Shown in pieces: positions 1 through 5,455 of a stretch of DNA of 6,308 nt. Below the pieces are notes generated by a model. That model was not told the origin of the DNA. It was given only the letters and a program-made list of their open reading frames with translations, and did not search any database. The stretch lies in the NCBI GenBank assembly GCA_027482795.1, contig JAIXVS010000360.1:1-6308 (forward strand), in the 5' to 3' direction. Numbering within the stretch: the stretch's first letter is position 1; each line of letters begins with the position of its first letter. The DNA is from Rhodobacter sp. (GTDB taxonomy: Bacteria; Pseudomonadota; Alphaproteobacteria; Rhodobacterales; Rhodobacteraceae). The position numbers and the translations under genes are program-made.

Positions 1-268
1 CCGCCGTGGCCCGCGCCTTGACGGGGCTTGTGGTGGCCATGGCACTTGGCCCATCGGGATTGCGCTGGAAAAATGCCGCAACATCCACACCCAAATGGCT
101 GGCAATCGCCATAAGCCGCGCGGCGGTGACGCGGCTTTTGCCTGCCTCGTGACTGCGCAATTGCGCCAGCGAAATCCCCACAGCATTGGCAAGATCGGTC
201 TGCGATATGCCCTGCAACCAGCGGTAATGCCGAATGCATTTGCCAATGGTTGAATCTATTTTATCCAT
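1..268 (-). CDS. XRE-family helix-turn-helix transcriptional regulator, partial (C-terminus beyond left edge)
   Basis: About 89 residues are visible. The frame opens with MDKIDSTIGKCIRHYR and stays open to the left edge, so the C-terminus is not seen. Residues 8-63 fit a Cro/C1-type (HTH_3) DNA-binding domain. The first helix is around IGKCIRHYRWLQG, the turn-containing pair is SQTDLANAVG then SLAQLRSHEAGKSR, and the last helices are TAARLMAIASHLGVDVAAFF. The order SQ..LA..(V/I)G(I/V)S..(Q)(L/V)...E.GK.R is the classic signature. After residue 68 the sequence becomes Pro/Ala/Thr-rich, like a linker. The ATG start is supported by a GGAG box six bases upstream (275-278). Such proteins usually repress or activate nearby genes, often their own. 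An inverted repeat lies just upstream (281-310). The target and any C-terminal sensor domain are unknown. The fold call is firm; the role is inference. Confidence 0.88.
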   Translation of the reverse strand, partial: MDKIDSTIGKCIRHYRWLQGISQTDLANAVGISLAQLRSHEAGKSRVTAARLMAIASHLGVDVAAFFQRNPDGPSAMATTSPVKARATA

Positions 269-280
269 TGCTCGCTCCGC

Positions 281-310
281 ACTTGGAAAAAAGAGCACGC
301 TTTGCCAAGT
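281..310. promoter_or_regulatory. Inverted repeat upstream of the XRE regulator; candidate operator
   Basis: The arms ACTTGGAAAA (281-290) and TTTGCCAAGT (301-310) are complementary at nine of ten positions, including six perfect outer pairs, around a 10-bp centre. The repeat ends 12 bases before the regulator's start codon and just before its ribosome binding site. Dyads of this size placed between promoter and start are typical binding sites of dimeric XRE proteins, so autoregulation is a reasonable guess. It could instead form a hairpin in the 5' leader or be chance. No run of T follows the stem on either strand, so a terminator is unlikely. Confidence 0.4.
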
Positions 311-317
311 CGGCGCT

Positions 318-346
318 ATGAAAACATTCATTGCTTTGCGCTGCAA
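318..346 (-). promoter_or_regulatory. Weak candidate promoter for the XRE regulator
   Basis: On the minus strand TTGCAG (341-346) and TTTCAT (318-323) are separated by 17 bases. They match the sigma-70 hexamers at 3 of 6 and 4 of 6 positions. Transcription would start near 311, immediately before the inverted repeat at 281-310, a geometry that suits a repressor site. The match is weak, and the gene could instead be read from the acetyltransferase gene upstream, whose stop codon is only 123 bases away. Confidence 0.2.
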
Positions 347-391
347 GCAAAAGGAAAGGTTAATGCATCCTTGGGCTATGTTTCGCTTACC

Positions 392-916
392 CTAGGGTTG
401 TATTTCGCCGTTATCTGTGCCGCTGGCCTTAACCACGCGGCCCGCAATCCCATCCCAAGCCCCTGATTTCAGGGCAAGACCCAAGATACGCTCTGGGTTG
501 GTGGGCGGGGGCATATCAACCCCTGTCAATTTGGTAAAACCAAAGCGGCTGTAATAGGGCGCATCGCCCACCAGCAGCACCCGTTCCCAGCCAAGGCGGC
601 GCGCTTGGGCTAAACTTTCATTAATCAAAAGCCCGCCCAACCCTTCGCCTTGCCGCGTGGGATGCACGGCAATTGGGCCCAGCAGCAGCACATCTTCCGA
701 GCCGTTTTTTGCCAAAATCTCGGCAGGCCAATAGCGGATGGCAGCGGCCAAAGTGCCATCAGTATCGCGCAAAATAAGGCATAAACCCGCCACTGTTGGC
801 ACCCCATCGCGCAAGCGGTACGAGGAAAGGGCCGTGCGCGAAGGGGCAAAGCACAGATCATACAGCGCCTCGACTTCCCACCAGTCGGCCTCGGTTTCCT
901 CGGAAAGTCTATACAA
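392..916 (-). CDS. GNAT-family N-acetyltransferase, YhbS-like
   Basis: A 174-residue protein of the usual single-domain GNAT length. These enzymes transfer an acetyl group from acetyl-CoA to an amine; the substrate here cannot be read from the sequence. Motif A is clear: LLLGPIAVHPTRQGEGLG, residues 77-94, with the R-Q-G-x-G-x-G pyrophosphate-binding loop at 88-94. A later VLLVGDAPYYSRFGF block (113-127) matches the YhbS-type C-terminal half, where the Tyr pair near the end of motif B is common. The N-terminal EALYDLCFAPSRTALSSYRLRDG resembles the same subgroup. The start codon is TTG at 914-916, because a stop codon lies in frame 15 bases upstream and no Met occurs before the end of motif B. 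The Shine-Dalgarno site is poor (AGG/AGGG about 7-10 bases before). The protein is probably cytoplasmic. The gene is divergent from the flavin reductase and is followed by the XRE regulator on the same strand. Confidence 0.9.
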   Translation of the reverse strand: MYRLSEETEADWWEVEALYDLCFAPSRTALSSYRLRDGVPTVAGLCLILRDTDGTLAAAIRYWPAEILAKNGSEDVLLLGPIAVHPTRQGEGLGGLLINESLAQARRLGWERVLLVGDAPYYSRFGFTKLTGVDMPPPTNPERILGLALKSGAWDGIAGRVVKASGTDNGEIQP

Positions 917-1017
917 GGGCAGCCCTGCCTAACAACGATGGAATCACTTGCAAATGCGCCTAGCATGGCCCCCAATCTGGATCAAACCCCTATGGTGCCA
1001 TGACCTGAAAGTTTGCA
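917..1017. promoter_or_regulatory. Divergent intergenic region between acetyltransferase and flavin-reductase genes
   Basis: Both flanking genes are transcribed outward from these 101 bases, so each needs a promoter here. I find no strong sigma-70 match. For the acetyltransferase, TTGATC (980-985) and TAGGCG (957-962) on the minus strand are 17 bases apart but poorly conserved. For the flavin reductase only isolated hexamers such as TTGCAA at 948-953 are seen. The region is assigned from gene orientation, not from motifs. Confidence 0.45.
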
Positions 1018-1629
1018 ATGTTTTACCAGCCCAAAGATGGCCACACCCTGCCGCATAACCCCTTTAGCGCCATCGTCGCCCCGCGCCCGATTGGCTGGAT
1101 TTCCACCCGCGCCAGTGCAGGCGATAACTTGGCCCCTTATTCGTTTTTCAACGCCGTGGCCTATGATCCACCGCAGGTGATTTTTGCGGGCAGTCTGAAA
1201 GACAGCATTGCCAATGTGCAAGAAGCGGGCGTCTTCGCGGTAAATATCGTCGCGCGCAGCCAGTTGGAACAGATGAGCGAGACCTCGGCCAGATTTGCGC
1301 GCGGGGTCGATGAATTTGCCCGCACAGGCATTGCCAAAGCCGAATGTGAAATGATCGATTGCCCCCGCGTGGCCGATAGCCCCGCCACGTTGGAATGCCG
1401 AATGACGCAGATCATCACGCTGGAGGGCGGCGATGATTTTCTGGTCATCGGCACTGTCGTGGGCGTGCATATTGCGCCAACCGCCCTTGACGCACGCGGG
1501 CGGTTTTCGCCTGCGCTGTTTGGCCAAATGGCCCGTCTGGGGTATATGGACTATGCCGAGGTGCGCGAGGTAATCACCCTGCCCCGCCCAAAGGACCCGC
1601 CAAAAGACCCGCCCAAAGACCCCGCTTAA
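1018..1629 (+). CDS. Flavin-reductase-like FMN-binding protein (DIM6/NTAB type)
   Basis: A 203-residue protein with the FMN-binding split-barrel fold of the flavin reductase-like family. Members bind FMN and either reduce flavin with NAD(P)H or act as small oxidoreductases; the exact reaction is not predictable. The diagnostic blocks are APRPIGWISTR (21-31), NLAPYSFFNAV (37-47), where family members contact the FMN phosphate and ring, and the PP-x-V-x-F strand (51-56) followed by KDSIANV (61-67). A later VIGTVVGVHI strand closes the barrel, and RFSPALFGQMARLGYMDY is the usual tail. No signal peptide is seen, so it is probably cytoplasmic. The ATG start is fixed because an in-frame TGA lies 12 bases before it; only a weak AAAG precedes it. 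The last 12 coding residues before the terminal Ala are three PKDP repeats (191-202), a disordered extension not needed for the fold. The stop overlaps that of the convergent lolD. Confidence 0.92.
   Translation: MFYQPKDGHTLPHNPFSAIVAPRPIGWISTRASAGDNLAPYSFFNAVAYDPPQVIFAGSLKDSIANVQEAGVFAVNIVARSQLEQMSETSARFARGVDEFARTGIAKAECEMIDCPRVADSPATLECRMTQIITLEGGDDFLVIGTVVGVHIAPTALDARGRFSPALFGQMARLGYMDYAEVREVITLPRPKDPPKDPPKDPA
1588..1623 (+). repeat. Three 12-bp tandem repeats encoding PKDP-PKDP-PKDP
   Basis: Units are 1588-1599 (CCAAAGGACCCG), 1600-1611 (CCAAAAGACCCG) and 1612-1623 (CCCAAAGACCCC). Each differs from its neighbour by one to three bases, and each encodes Pro-Lys-Asp-Pro in frame. They lie in the 3' end of the flavin-reductase gene, four bases before its stop codon. 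Gain or loss of a unit would keep the frame. The similarity of the units points to slippage or unequal exchange rather than conserved function. Confidence 0.8.
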
Positions 1630-2303
1630 ACCAACCGCCCCGCGTTCAAATGCACTGTGCGATCCATCTTAGCCGCCAGCGCAAGGTTATGCGTGGCAAT
1701 CAGCGCTGACAGCCCAGTCGCGCGTACCAAATCCATCAGGGCAGCAAAAACTTGGTCAGATGTCGCAGGGTCTAGGTTGCCCGTCGGCTCGTCCGCGAGC
1801 AAAAGACGCGGGCCATTGGCCAGCGCGCGGCAAAAGGCAACGCGCTGCTGCTCGCCACCCGACAGGGCCGCAGGGCGGTGGTCTGCGCGCGCGGCCACGC
1901 CAACGCGGGTCAGTAAATCCATCGCGCGGGCCTTGGCCACCGCCGCCGAAACCCCCGCTGCAAGTTGCGGAATAATGATGTTTTCCAGCGCAGAAAATTC
2001 GGGCAGCAAATGGTGGAATTGATAGATAAATCCCAAATCGCGGCCCCGCGCCAGTGTGCGGGCGCTGTCGCCAAGCCCGCCCATATCGCGCCCCGCCAGT
2101 ACCACCTGCCCCGCATCGGGCGTATCCAGCAGCCCCGCGATATGCAGCAAGGTTGACTTGCCCGCCCCCGATGGGGCGACCAGCGCCACCACCTCGCCCC
2201 GCGCAAGGGTAAGATCAACGCCTTGCAACACGACCACCTCCGAAGGCGTGCCACGCTTATACGCCTTTGTCACGCCGCGCAGTTCTAGAATGGGTTCACT
2301 CAT
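1626..2303 (-). CDS. lolD: Lipoprotein-releasing ABC transporter ATP-binding protein LolD
   Basis: A 225-residue ATPase that powers release of outer-membrane lipoproteins from the inner membrane to the carrier LolA. It works as a cytoplasmic dimer on the LolC/E-type permease encoded just upstream. All nucleotide-binding elements are present: Walker A APSGAGKST (43-51), Q-loop at IYQFHHLLPEF (93-103), ABC signature LSGGEQQR (147-154), Walker B with LLLADEPTGNLD (167-178) and the switch His in ATHN (203-206). FHHLLPEFSALEN is typical of LolD rather than of MacB or FtsE. The first Gly of the P-loop consensus is Ala43. From recall this is normal for rhodobacterial LolD, so it is not a sign of inactivity. 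The ATG overlaps the permease stop by 8 bp, with GAGG nine bases upstream (2313-2316), indicating translational coupling. The 3' end overlaps the convergent flavin-reductase stop. Confidence 0.95.
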   Translation of the reverse strand: MSEPILELRGVTKAYKRGTPSEVVVLQGVDLTLARGEVVALVAPSGAGKSTLLHIAGLLDTPDAGQVVLAGRDMGGLGDSARTLARGRDLGFIYQFHHLLPEFSALENIIIPQLAAGVSAAVAKARAMDLLTRVGVAARADHRPAALSGGEQQRVAFCRALANGPRLLLADEPTGNLDPATSDQVFAALMDLVRATGLSALIATHNLALAAKMDRTVHLNAGRLV

Positions 2304-3591
2304 AGCGCAGCGCCTCGACAGGGTTCATCCGCGCGGCGCGGCGCGCAGGGAAAATGGTGACGATAAACGACAGCCCCAGCGACAGCGCCATTGCAGATGC
2401 CACATCCCCCACCTGCAATTTCGCAGGCAGCGCATATATACCGCGAATGGATGGATCCCACACATCGCCGCCCGAAATCAGGTTCACAAAGGCCATGATC
2501 TGGTCGATATAGGCCGCAAACAGGCAGCCCAGCACCACCCCCGCAATCGTGCCAATCACCCCCGTAAACGCCCCGCACAGAAAGAATATGCGCAGCACCG
2601 ACCCTTCGGTCAGCCCCATTGTGCGCAAAATGCCAATATCGCGGCCCTTGTTCTTAACCAGCATAATCAGGCCCGAGACGATGTTCAGCGTGGCGATCAG
2701 CACCAGAATGGTCATAATCACAAACATCACATTGTCCTCAATCGTCAGCGCGCGCAGATAGCTGCCCGCGCTATCGCGCCATGTCCACAGCAGCGCCCCC
2801 TGCCCGCCTGCGGCCAGCAATGCGGTGCCAAAATCGTCCACCGCTTCGGGATTATCTACCATCACCTCGATCTCATCGGCAAAACCTTCGCGGTTGAAAT
2901 AGCTTTGCGCCTGATCCAGCGGCATATAAATGCGGCTGTTATCAATGGCAAAACCGCCAGTGGTAAAAATATAAACCACCTCATAGGCGTTCACGCGCGG
3001 CGATGTGCCCATGGCGGTTTTCACCCCCGTGGGCGCAACCAGCCGCAAACGATCGCCCACGGAAACGCCCATTTGTCGCGCAATGCCCGACCCAACGGCG
3101 ATGCCTTTATCAAAATAGGCAAGATCGCCCTCTGCCTCTGGCCCATGGGCCACGCGCGGCAGGGTGGCAATATCGGCAGCGGAAATGCCGTAAACTTCCG
3201 CCCCCGTGGCCCCCTGCCCTGCCGTCACCATCACTTGCCCCTTCACCAAGGGCGCGGCGCGGGTCACGCCCTCAATCGCTTTGATCTGATCGGCAACTGC
3301 GATGTAATCTTGAAAGCCCTTTACCACGCGGCCAGCGTCATCCGCGCGGCCCACAGTATACACCGACACATGCGCATTCGCGCCCAAAATCGTATCGACC
3401 AATTCGGCGCGAAAGCCTGCGCGCACGGCCATTGTCGCGATCAAGGCAAACACCGCCAGCGTGATGCCAATCAACGAAATCCACGTCATCACCGAAACAC
3501 CGCCTTCGGCCCGCTTGGCGCGCAAATAGCGCCATGCGATCATCCATTCCACGGCGGAAAATGGGCGCGTTGTGCTGGGTGTTTGGGTCAC
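2296..3591 (-). CDS. Lipoprotein-releasing ABC transporter permease, LolC/LolE family
   Basis: A 431-residue inner-membrane permease, the usual length for LolC/LolE. It extracts triacylated lipoproteins from the inner membrane using ATP hydrolysis by LolD. Four membrane segments fit the family plan: TM1 about 34-56, a large periplasmic MacB-like domain about 57-285, then TM2 about 288-312, TM3 about 335-358 and TM4 about 397-415, forming an FtsX domain. The cytoplasmic loop VKNKGRDIGILRTMG (312-326), the coupling region to LolD, is strongly characteristic. So is the end ARRAARMNPVEALRYE. The start is GTG at 3589-3591, six bases after a strong AAAAGGAG (3598-3605). An ATG two bases earlier is followed at once by TGA. 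Only one permease gene is present, so it may act as a homodimer (LolF-like) unless a partner lies elsewhere. Hence no lolC or lolE symbol is given. Confidence 0.94.
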   Translation of the reverse strand: MTQTPSTTRPFSAVEWMIAWRYLRAKRAEGGVSVMTWISLIGITLAVFALIATMAVRAGFRAELVDTILGANAHVSVYTVGRADDAGRVVKGFQDYIAVADQIKAIEGVTRAAPLVKGQVMVTAGQGATGAEVYGISAADIATLPRVAHGPEAEGDLAYFDKGIAVGSGIARQMGVSVGDRLRLVAPTGVKTAMGTSPRVNAYEVVYIFTTGGFAIDNSRIYMPLDQAQSYFNREGFADEIEVMVDNPEAVDDFGTALLAAGGQGALLWTWRDSAGSYLRALTIEDNVMFVIMTILVLIATLNIVSGLIMLVKNKGRDIGILRTMGLTEGSVLRIFFLCGAFTGVIGTIAGVVLGCLFAAYIDQIMAFVNLISGGDVWDPSIRGIYALPAKLQVGDVASAMALSLGLSFIVTIFPARRAARMNPVEALRYE

Positions 3592-3597
3592 ATCAGG

Positions 3598-3605
3598 CTC
3601 CTTTT
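3598..3605 (-). promoter_or_regulatory. Strong ribosome binding site that fixes the GTG start of the Lol permease
   Basis: The minus strand reads AAAAGGAG, then six bases (CCTGAT), then GTG. This is the best Shine-Dalgarno match of the minus-strand genes whose starts are visible. It supports GTG at 3589-3591 as the true start even though the overlapping ATG at 3591-3593 is also within reach. That ATG is immediately followed by TGA and cannot encode the protein. Confidence 0.75.
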
Positions 3606-3610
3606 ACCTT

Positions 3611-3638
3611 GTGTTACAGCCGCGCCGCGATAGGTCAA
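3611..3638 (-). promoter_or_regulatory. Weak candidate internal promoter before the Lol permease
   Basis: On the minus strand TTGACC (3633-3638, five of six matches to TTGACA) and TAACAC (3611-3616, three of six) are 16 bases apart, overlapping the stop codon of the upstream hydrolase. A start site would fall near 3603-3605, inside the ribosome binding site, leaving almost no leader. That makes it doubtful, and read-through from upstream is the simpler explanation. Confidence 0.22.
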
Positions 3639-4690
3639 GGCGCGGGCGGCGCAAGTGGCAGGTTTATGTCGATGCTGACGGGGAAGTGATCTGACGCTGT
3701 CAGCAATGCCGCCGCCAAGGCAGGGTTTGCGATGATCGCCGCATCATGCAAAGGGTGCCAAATGCGCCATGTCGGGGCGGCTGCTGCGATGGCGGGCGAT
3801 ACCATGATGAAATCCAAAAGCGCCTCGAAGTAACCGTTCAATTCGGGCAGGAAGAACCGCGATGTTGTAGGCGGGGTATCGCCCCACGGCGCGGTGGTTT
3901 TTGCACCATGCGGATCAAACAACTGCGGCTGATCGGGGTTTGCCGCGCCCATCACCACCTCGATACTGGAATACCCGAACTGGCGTTCATATTCATCCAG
4001 TCCCGGCCCATCATTGAAATCGCCCATCACGATCAGCGGCATATCTTGCGCCAAAACCTGCTCTACCCGCCCGCGCAGCCAGAAGCATTCGGCCAATTGT
4101 TTACGGCGGTTTTGGATAGATTGCGCCACAAACTCGGCCTTATCGCGCGTGCCGCGCGGGGCTTTTGATTTGGTATGAACCCCAATAAGCCGCAGGTCAG
4201 GCCCGCCCCGAATTTGCGCCAATACTTCGAGCGGCGGTTTAGAAAACCCAATGTTTTCATCAACCCCGTCCCCATTCAGATCATACTGGTACCCATAATC
4301 AAAACGCGGCGCGGCGCTTGTCGCGTCCGCATCGCCCATCGGATCATGCCGCGCATCCATCACATTAGGATCATAGATCAGCACAATTTCCTGCCGCGTG
4401 GTCGATGTGAACCCCACCAAAGCCCGCCGCGCGCGCAACTTGAAATGCGCTGCGAAATTTTCCAGCGCCTGCGCGGCAGATCGCGTCTCGCTTTGATCTG
4501 GGCCTTCGATAATCATCACGGCGTCCGCATCCAGCGCCGCCAAAACCGCGCCAATGGCAGCGAATTGCTGCGCCTTGGTGACCTCGTGGCGAACAGATTG
4601 TGAATTATCGTTCAGAAAATCGCCATTGTCATCAAACAGCTCGGTAAACCATTCCACATTATAGGTTGCCAGACGCAAAGATCGCGTCAT
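3635..4690 (-). CDS. Endonuclease/exonuclease/phosphatase-fold hydrolase
   Basis: A 351-residue metal-dependent phosphoesterase of the DNase I/exonuclease III/inositol phosphatase fold. The catalytic set is complete: Asn11 in ATYNVEWF (8-15), the metal ligand Glu62 in MIIEGPD (59-65), His172 in GVHTKSK, Asp224/Asn226 in GDFNDGPG (223-230), Asp293 in LLDFIMVS (291-298) and the terminal SDHFPV (333-338). It should therefore be active, but the substrate (nucleic acid or a phosphorylated metabolite) cannot be told. No signal peptide is evident. ATG at 4688-4690 is preferred: it gives the common ATGA overlap with the upstream J-domain gene, and the fold begins at residue 5. A start 11 codons further upstream (4723) would lie inside that gene and adds residues unlike the family. 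An EF-hand-like DLNGDG segment (137-142) sits in a mid-domain loop. The lolC/E-type gene follows after 43 bases. Confidence 0.88.
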   Translation of the reverse strand: MTRSLRLATYNVEWFTELFDDNGDFLNDNSQSVRHEVTKAQQFAAIGAVLAALDADAVMIIEGPDQSETRSAAQALENFAAHFKLRARRALVGFTSTTRQEIVLIYDPNVMDARHDPMGDADATSAAPRFDYGYQYDLNGDGVDENIGFSKPPLEVLAQIRGGPDLRLIGVHTKSKAPRGTRDKAEFVAQSIQNRRKQLAECFWLRGRVEQVLAQDMPLIVMGDFNDGPGLDEYERQFGYSSIEVVMGAANPDQPQLFDPHGAKTTAPWGDTPPTTSRFFLPELNGYFEALLDFIMVSPAIAAAAPTWRIWHPLHDAAIIANPALAAALLTASDHFPVSIDINLPLAPPAP

Positions 4691-5403
4691 AACGCGCCCC
4701 GCATCGCCTGCACATCGCGCCACGCCTCGTTAATGGCAATCAGGCGGCGCGCGGCCAGTTGCACGGCCTCGGGCGGCACGCCGCGCGCGATCATTCCGTC
4801 AGGATGGCTTTCCTTCACCGCCACGCGCCACGCGCGGCGCAATTCCTCCAGCGTGGCATCAGGCGGCGCGCCTAGCACATCAAACGGGTCGCGCTTTGCC
4901 CCTTCGACATAGCGCGCGCGTACCGAAGAAAAGCTGCGCGCGTCCAGACCAAAGATGTCGGCAACCTGCGCCAGAAATGCATCCTCGCGCGGGTGATAGG
5001 CCCCGTCGGCCATGGCTATGGCAAAGAGTGATTCCAAAATATCGATCAGGATATTGCGGTCATCCGCGCACAGCGCATCGCCGCTGGTGTTAAACAGGGC
5101 CGCAATTTTGCGCGCATAGGTGTCAAACCCCGCAACATCCTGACGCGCAAGGTTAAAAACGCGGGCGGCATTCGCCTCTTCCTGCGGGGGCAGCGCGAAA
5201 ATGGCGCGAAAGGCGCTGACTTCGTCGCGCGTCACCGTGCCATCGGCCTTGGCCATTTTCGCCGCTAGCGCCAAAATCGCAATGGTAAAGCCCACCGATC
5301 TTTCGGGCGCAGGGGCCGCACGCAGGCGGTCGAACACAGCCGCAAGCCCCTCGCCCGCGGCAAGGGCAGCTAATGCTTCAGCAATGCGGGTCCAGATCGA
5401 CAT
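4687..5403 (-). CDS. TerB plus J-domain protein, DjlA-like co-chaperone
   Basis: A 238-residue two-domain protein. Residues about 37-160 form a TerB/DjlA-type helical domain in which two halves share a motif: MAKADGTVTRDE (50-61) and IAMADGAYHPRE (129-140). Residues 172-235 are a C-terminal J domain: DPFDVLGAPPDAT, helix II EELRRAWRVAVKE, the essential HPD at 200-202, then a long loop GMIARGVPPEAVQ and helix III RRLIAINEAWRDV. J domains stimulate DnaK-type Hsp70 ATPases. E. coli DjlA is anchored by an N-terminal membrane segment, but none is seen here, so this version is probably cytoplasmic or peripheral. The residue after HPD is Gly, where Arg or Lys is usual. The ATG start has an in-frame stop (TAA) shortly upstream and no good ribosome binding site, which suggests a modest initiation rate or coupling to the phosphatase gene 52 bases upstream. 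The client is unknown. Confidence 0.87.
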   Translation of the reverse strand: MSIWTRIAEALAALAAGEGLAAVFDRLRAAPAPERSVGFTIAILALAAKMAKADGTVTRDEVSAFRAIFALPPQEEANAARVFNLARQDVAGFDTYARKIAALFNTSGDALCADDRNILIDILESLFAIAMADGAYHPREDAFLAQVADIFGLDARSFSSVRARYVEGAKRDPFDVLGAPPDATLEELRRAWRVAVKESHPDGMIARGVPPEAVQLAARRLIAINEAWRDVQAMRGAL

Positions 5404-5455
5404 GGGCCAAGTTTATCCGTTTTCAACCGCAGCGAAAGGGGGCATCGACCCGCCG
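5404..5455. other. Short gap between Ppx/GppA and J-domain genes
   Basis: In these 52 bases I see no terminator (no stable stem with a T-run) and no good pair of promoter hexamers on the minus strand. The gap is compatible with the two genes lying on one transcript. Confidence 0.5.

Larger units (their letters stand above)
269..391. other. Intergenic region between acetyltransferase stop and XRE regulator start
   Basis: These 123 bases are richer in A and T than the flanking genes. They contain the inverted repeat at 281-310 and the weak promoter candidate at 318-346. A 10-bp perfect palindrome, ACCCTAGGGT (389-398), overlaps the acetyltransferase stop codon; its meaning is unknown and it may be chance. 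No hairpin followed by a T-run is seen on the minus strand after the acetyltransferase, so its transcripts may continue into the regulator gene. Confidence 0.5.

Noticed and set aside
281..310. Rho-independent terminator for the acetyltransferase gene
   Set aside because: The stem arms are AT-rich, and the T-run on the minus strand lies inside the repeat rather than after a stable stem. An inner AGCGTGCT stem before the T-run is only three base pairs.
982..1527. Open frame of 181 codons on the minus strand opposite the flavin-reductase gene
   Set aside because: It has no family features and is the antisense of a gene with clear FMN-binding motifs.
2156..2182. LolD as a dead ATPase because the first P-loop Gly is Ala
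   Set aside because: The catalytic Lys, Ser and Thr and all other ATPase motifs are intact, and this variant is, from recall, usual for LolD in the group.
2056..3633. Open frame of 525 codons on the plus strand opposite the Lol permease and the 5' part of lolD
   Set aside because: The predicted protein is rich in His, Arg, Gln and Asn with no recognisable domain, the usual look of an antisense frame of a GC-rich membrane-protein gene. The minus strand holds clear LolD and LolC/E proteins.
4691..4723. An 11-codon longer N-terminus for the phosphoesterase
   Set aside because: It would lie inside the J-domain gene, adds residues (MARCAGDAGRV) unlike the family, and the ATG at 4688-4690 gives a normal ATGA overlap.
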